Assembly (NCBI RefSeq): GCF_014062345.1
Contig: NZ_JACGLS010000005.1
Location: forward strand, 62,001-126,000
Reading direction: 5' to 3'
From: Tenacibaculum pelagium
Lineage (GTDB): Bacteria > Bacteroidota > Bacteroidia > Flavobacteriales > Flavobacteriaceae
DNA: 64,000 nucleotides
In this document: in pieces, positions 63,552 to 64,000 of the stretch
Layout of the letters: the number at the start of each line of letters is the position of its first letter
Numbering within the stretch: position 1 is the stretch's first letter
Program-made: the position numbers and the translations under genes
The notes under the pieces: model-generated
What the model saw: only the letters and a program-made list of their open reading frames with translations
Database searches by the model: none
What the model was told of the DNA's origin: nothing

Positions 63552-64000
63552 TTTTTAATTGTTGTTTGGTGATGAATAAAAAGAAAAAAGTAATAGATAA
63601 AAAGTAAATAACATCACGAGTGTCTATAACGCCGCGACTAATACTTTTAAAATGTTCGTTAATTCCGAATTGTTGTAAGGTATAACCTGAGTTTCCAAGA
63701 GAGTTACTTACAGCATCAAATCCGTAGAATAAAATAAACGTGATAAACACGCCAATAATAAAAGCAACAATTTGATTTTTAGAAAGTGTTGAAGTAAATA
63801 AACCAACAGCTGTAAAAGTAGCCGCTAAAAAAAGTAACCCTAAATAAGAACCAATCGTGCTTCCTATGTCTATGTTACCAATAGGGTTTCCTAATTGATA
63901 TACTGTATATGCATAGCTTAAAGTAGGTAATAAAGCAATAACCACTAATAAAAGCGATGCAAAAAATTTACCTAACACAATTTGCCAATCGGTAAGTGGT
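63544..64000 (-). CDS. gldF: Gliding-motility ABC transporter permease GldF, C-terminal part
   Basis: The permease of the same complex, truncated by the window edge: the open frame continues without a start to base 64000 (last readable residues on this side PLTDWQIVLGKFFAS). About 152 residues are visible, with five membrane helices (e.g. SLLLVVIALLPTLSYAY, GSYLGLLFLAATFTAVGLF, VAFIIGVFITFILFYGF). A GTG at 63978 is an internal codon, not the start. The gene runs into gldG with an 8-nt overlap. Confidence 0.93.
   Translation of the reverse strand, partial: PLTDWQIVLGKFFASLLLVVIALLPTLSYAYTVYQLGNPIGNIDIGSTIGSYLGLLFLAATFTAVGLFTSTLSKNQIVAFIIGVFITFILFYGFDAVSNSLGNSGYTLQQFGINEHFKSISRGVIDTRDVIYFLSITFFFLFITKQQLKNE

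Noticed and set aside
63976..63978. GTG as the start of gldF
   Set aside because: The frame stays open to the window edge with gldF-like sequence upstream; this is an internal valine codon.

Overview
The window comes from a low-GC member of the Bacteroidota, almost certainly a Flavobacteriaceae bacterium of the Tenacibaculum/Polaribacter kind. The evidence is the gldF/gldG gliding genes at the right edge, a ceramidase-like enzyme with a C-terminal type IX secretion sorting domain, lineage-typical families (DUF4290, DUF2911, DUF6503, DUF6787, DUF937, DUF1573, DUF4097/DUF2807-type proteins), a DnaJ with only two CxxCxGxG motifs, and promoters of the Bacteroidota form TAnnTTTG. The genus is a guess; the family is well supported.

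Layout. 1-5 kb: the end of a MORN/YwqK-type gene, a Sco1-like lipoprotein, murB with an aminotransferase, a PDZ aspartyl protease and a DUF1573 protein. 5-11.5 kb: valS, a DUF2807 adhesin-like protein, a YhhN-like membrane protein, and an ECF sigma / anti-sigma / repeat-protein operon. 11.6-19 kb: HMG-CoA lyase with a zincin-like protein, a UshA-like nucleotidase, a porin, an FMN-binding protein with a four-helix membrane partner, and guaB. 19-24.7 kb: parE, a 61-residue membrane protein, parC and mscS.

24.7-28.5 kb is the accessory part of the window. Four minus-strand genes lie in three blocks, separated by imperfectly palindromic spacers that look like integron attC sites. The termini of blocks 2 and 3 are exact 10-bp inverted repeats specific to each block, which is what integron cassette theory predicts. 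Block 3 carries a TM-macro protein and a TIR protein that together look like a complete type II Thoeris antiphage system. Block 2 carries a DUF4062 (TIR-like) protein, and block 1 an unrecognised membrane/coiled-coil protein. No integrase is present in the window.

28.6-45 kb: DUF6787, DUF937, a dicarboxylate/amino-acid symporter; a tight operon of glutathione-synthetase-like ATP-grasp, sulfurtransferase, TerB-like, N-formylglutamate-amidohydrolase-like and DUF1704 (HExxxH/QEGLA) peptidase genes; an operon SatD-DUF3307-DUF7935 preceded by three 18-bp direct repeats with an exact 28-bp period; pcrA, DUF4290, murA (with Asp in place of the fosfomycin-target Cys), grpE and dnaJ. 45-46 kb: a probable small RNA unit and the RNase P RNA gene. 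46-52.5 kb: two aconitases of different classes (AcnB and mitochondrial type) flanking a gene with an immunity-like C-terminus. 52.6-64 kb: a DUF6503 lipoprotein, a 35-residue membrane peptide and a sodium:solute symporter, GNAT, an HI0933-type flavoprotein, the ceramidase-like enzyme, DUF2911, an aquaporin with an NPI second motif, an NAD-binding protein, and gldG/gldF (partial).
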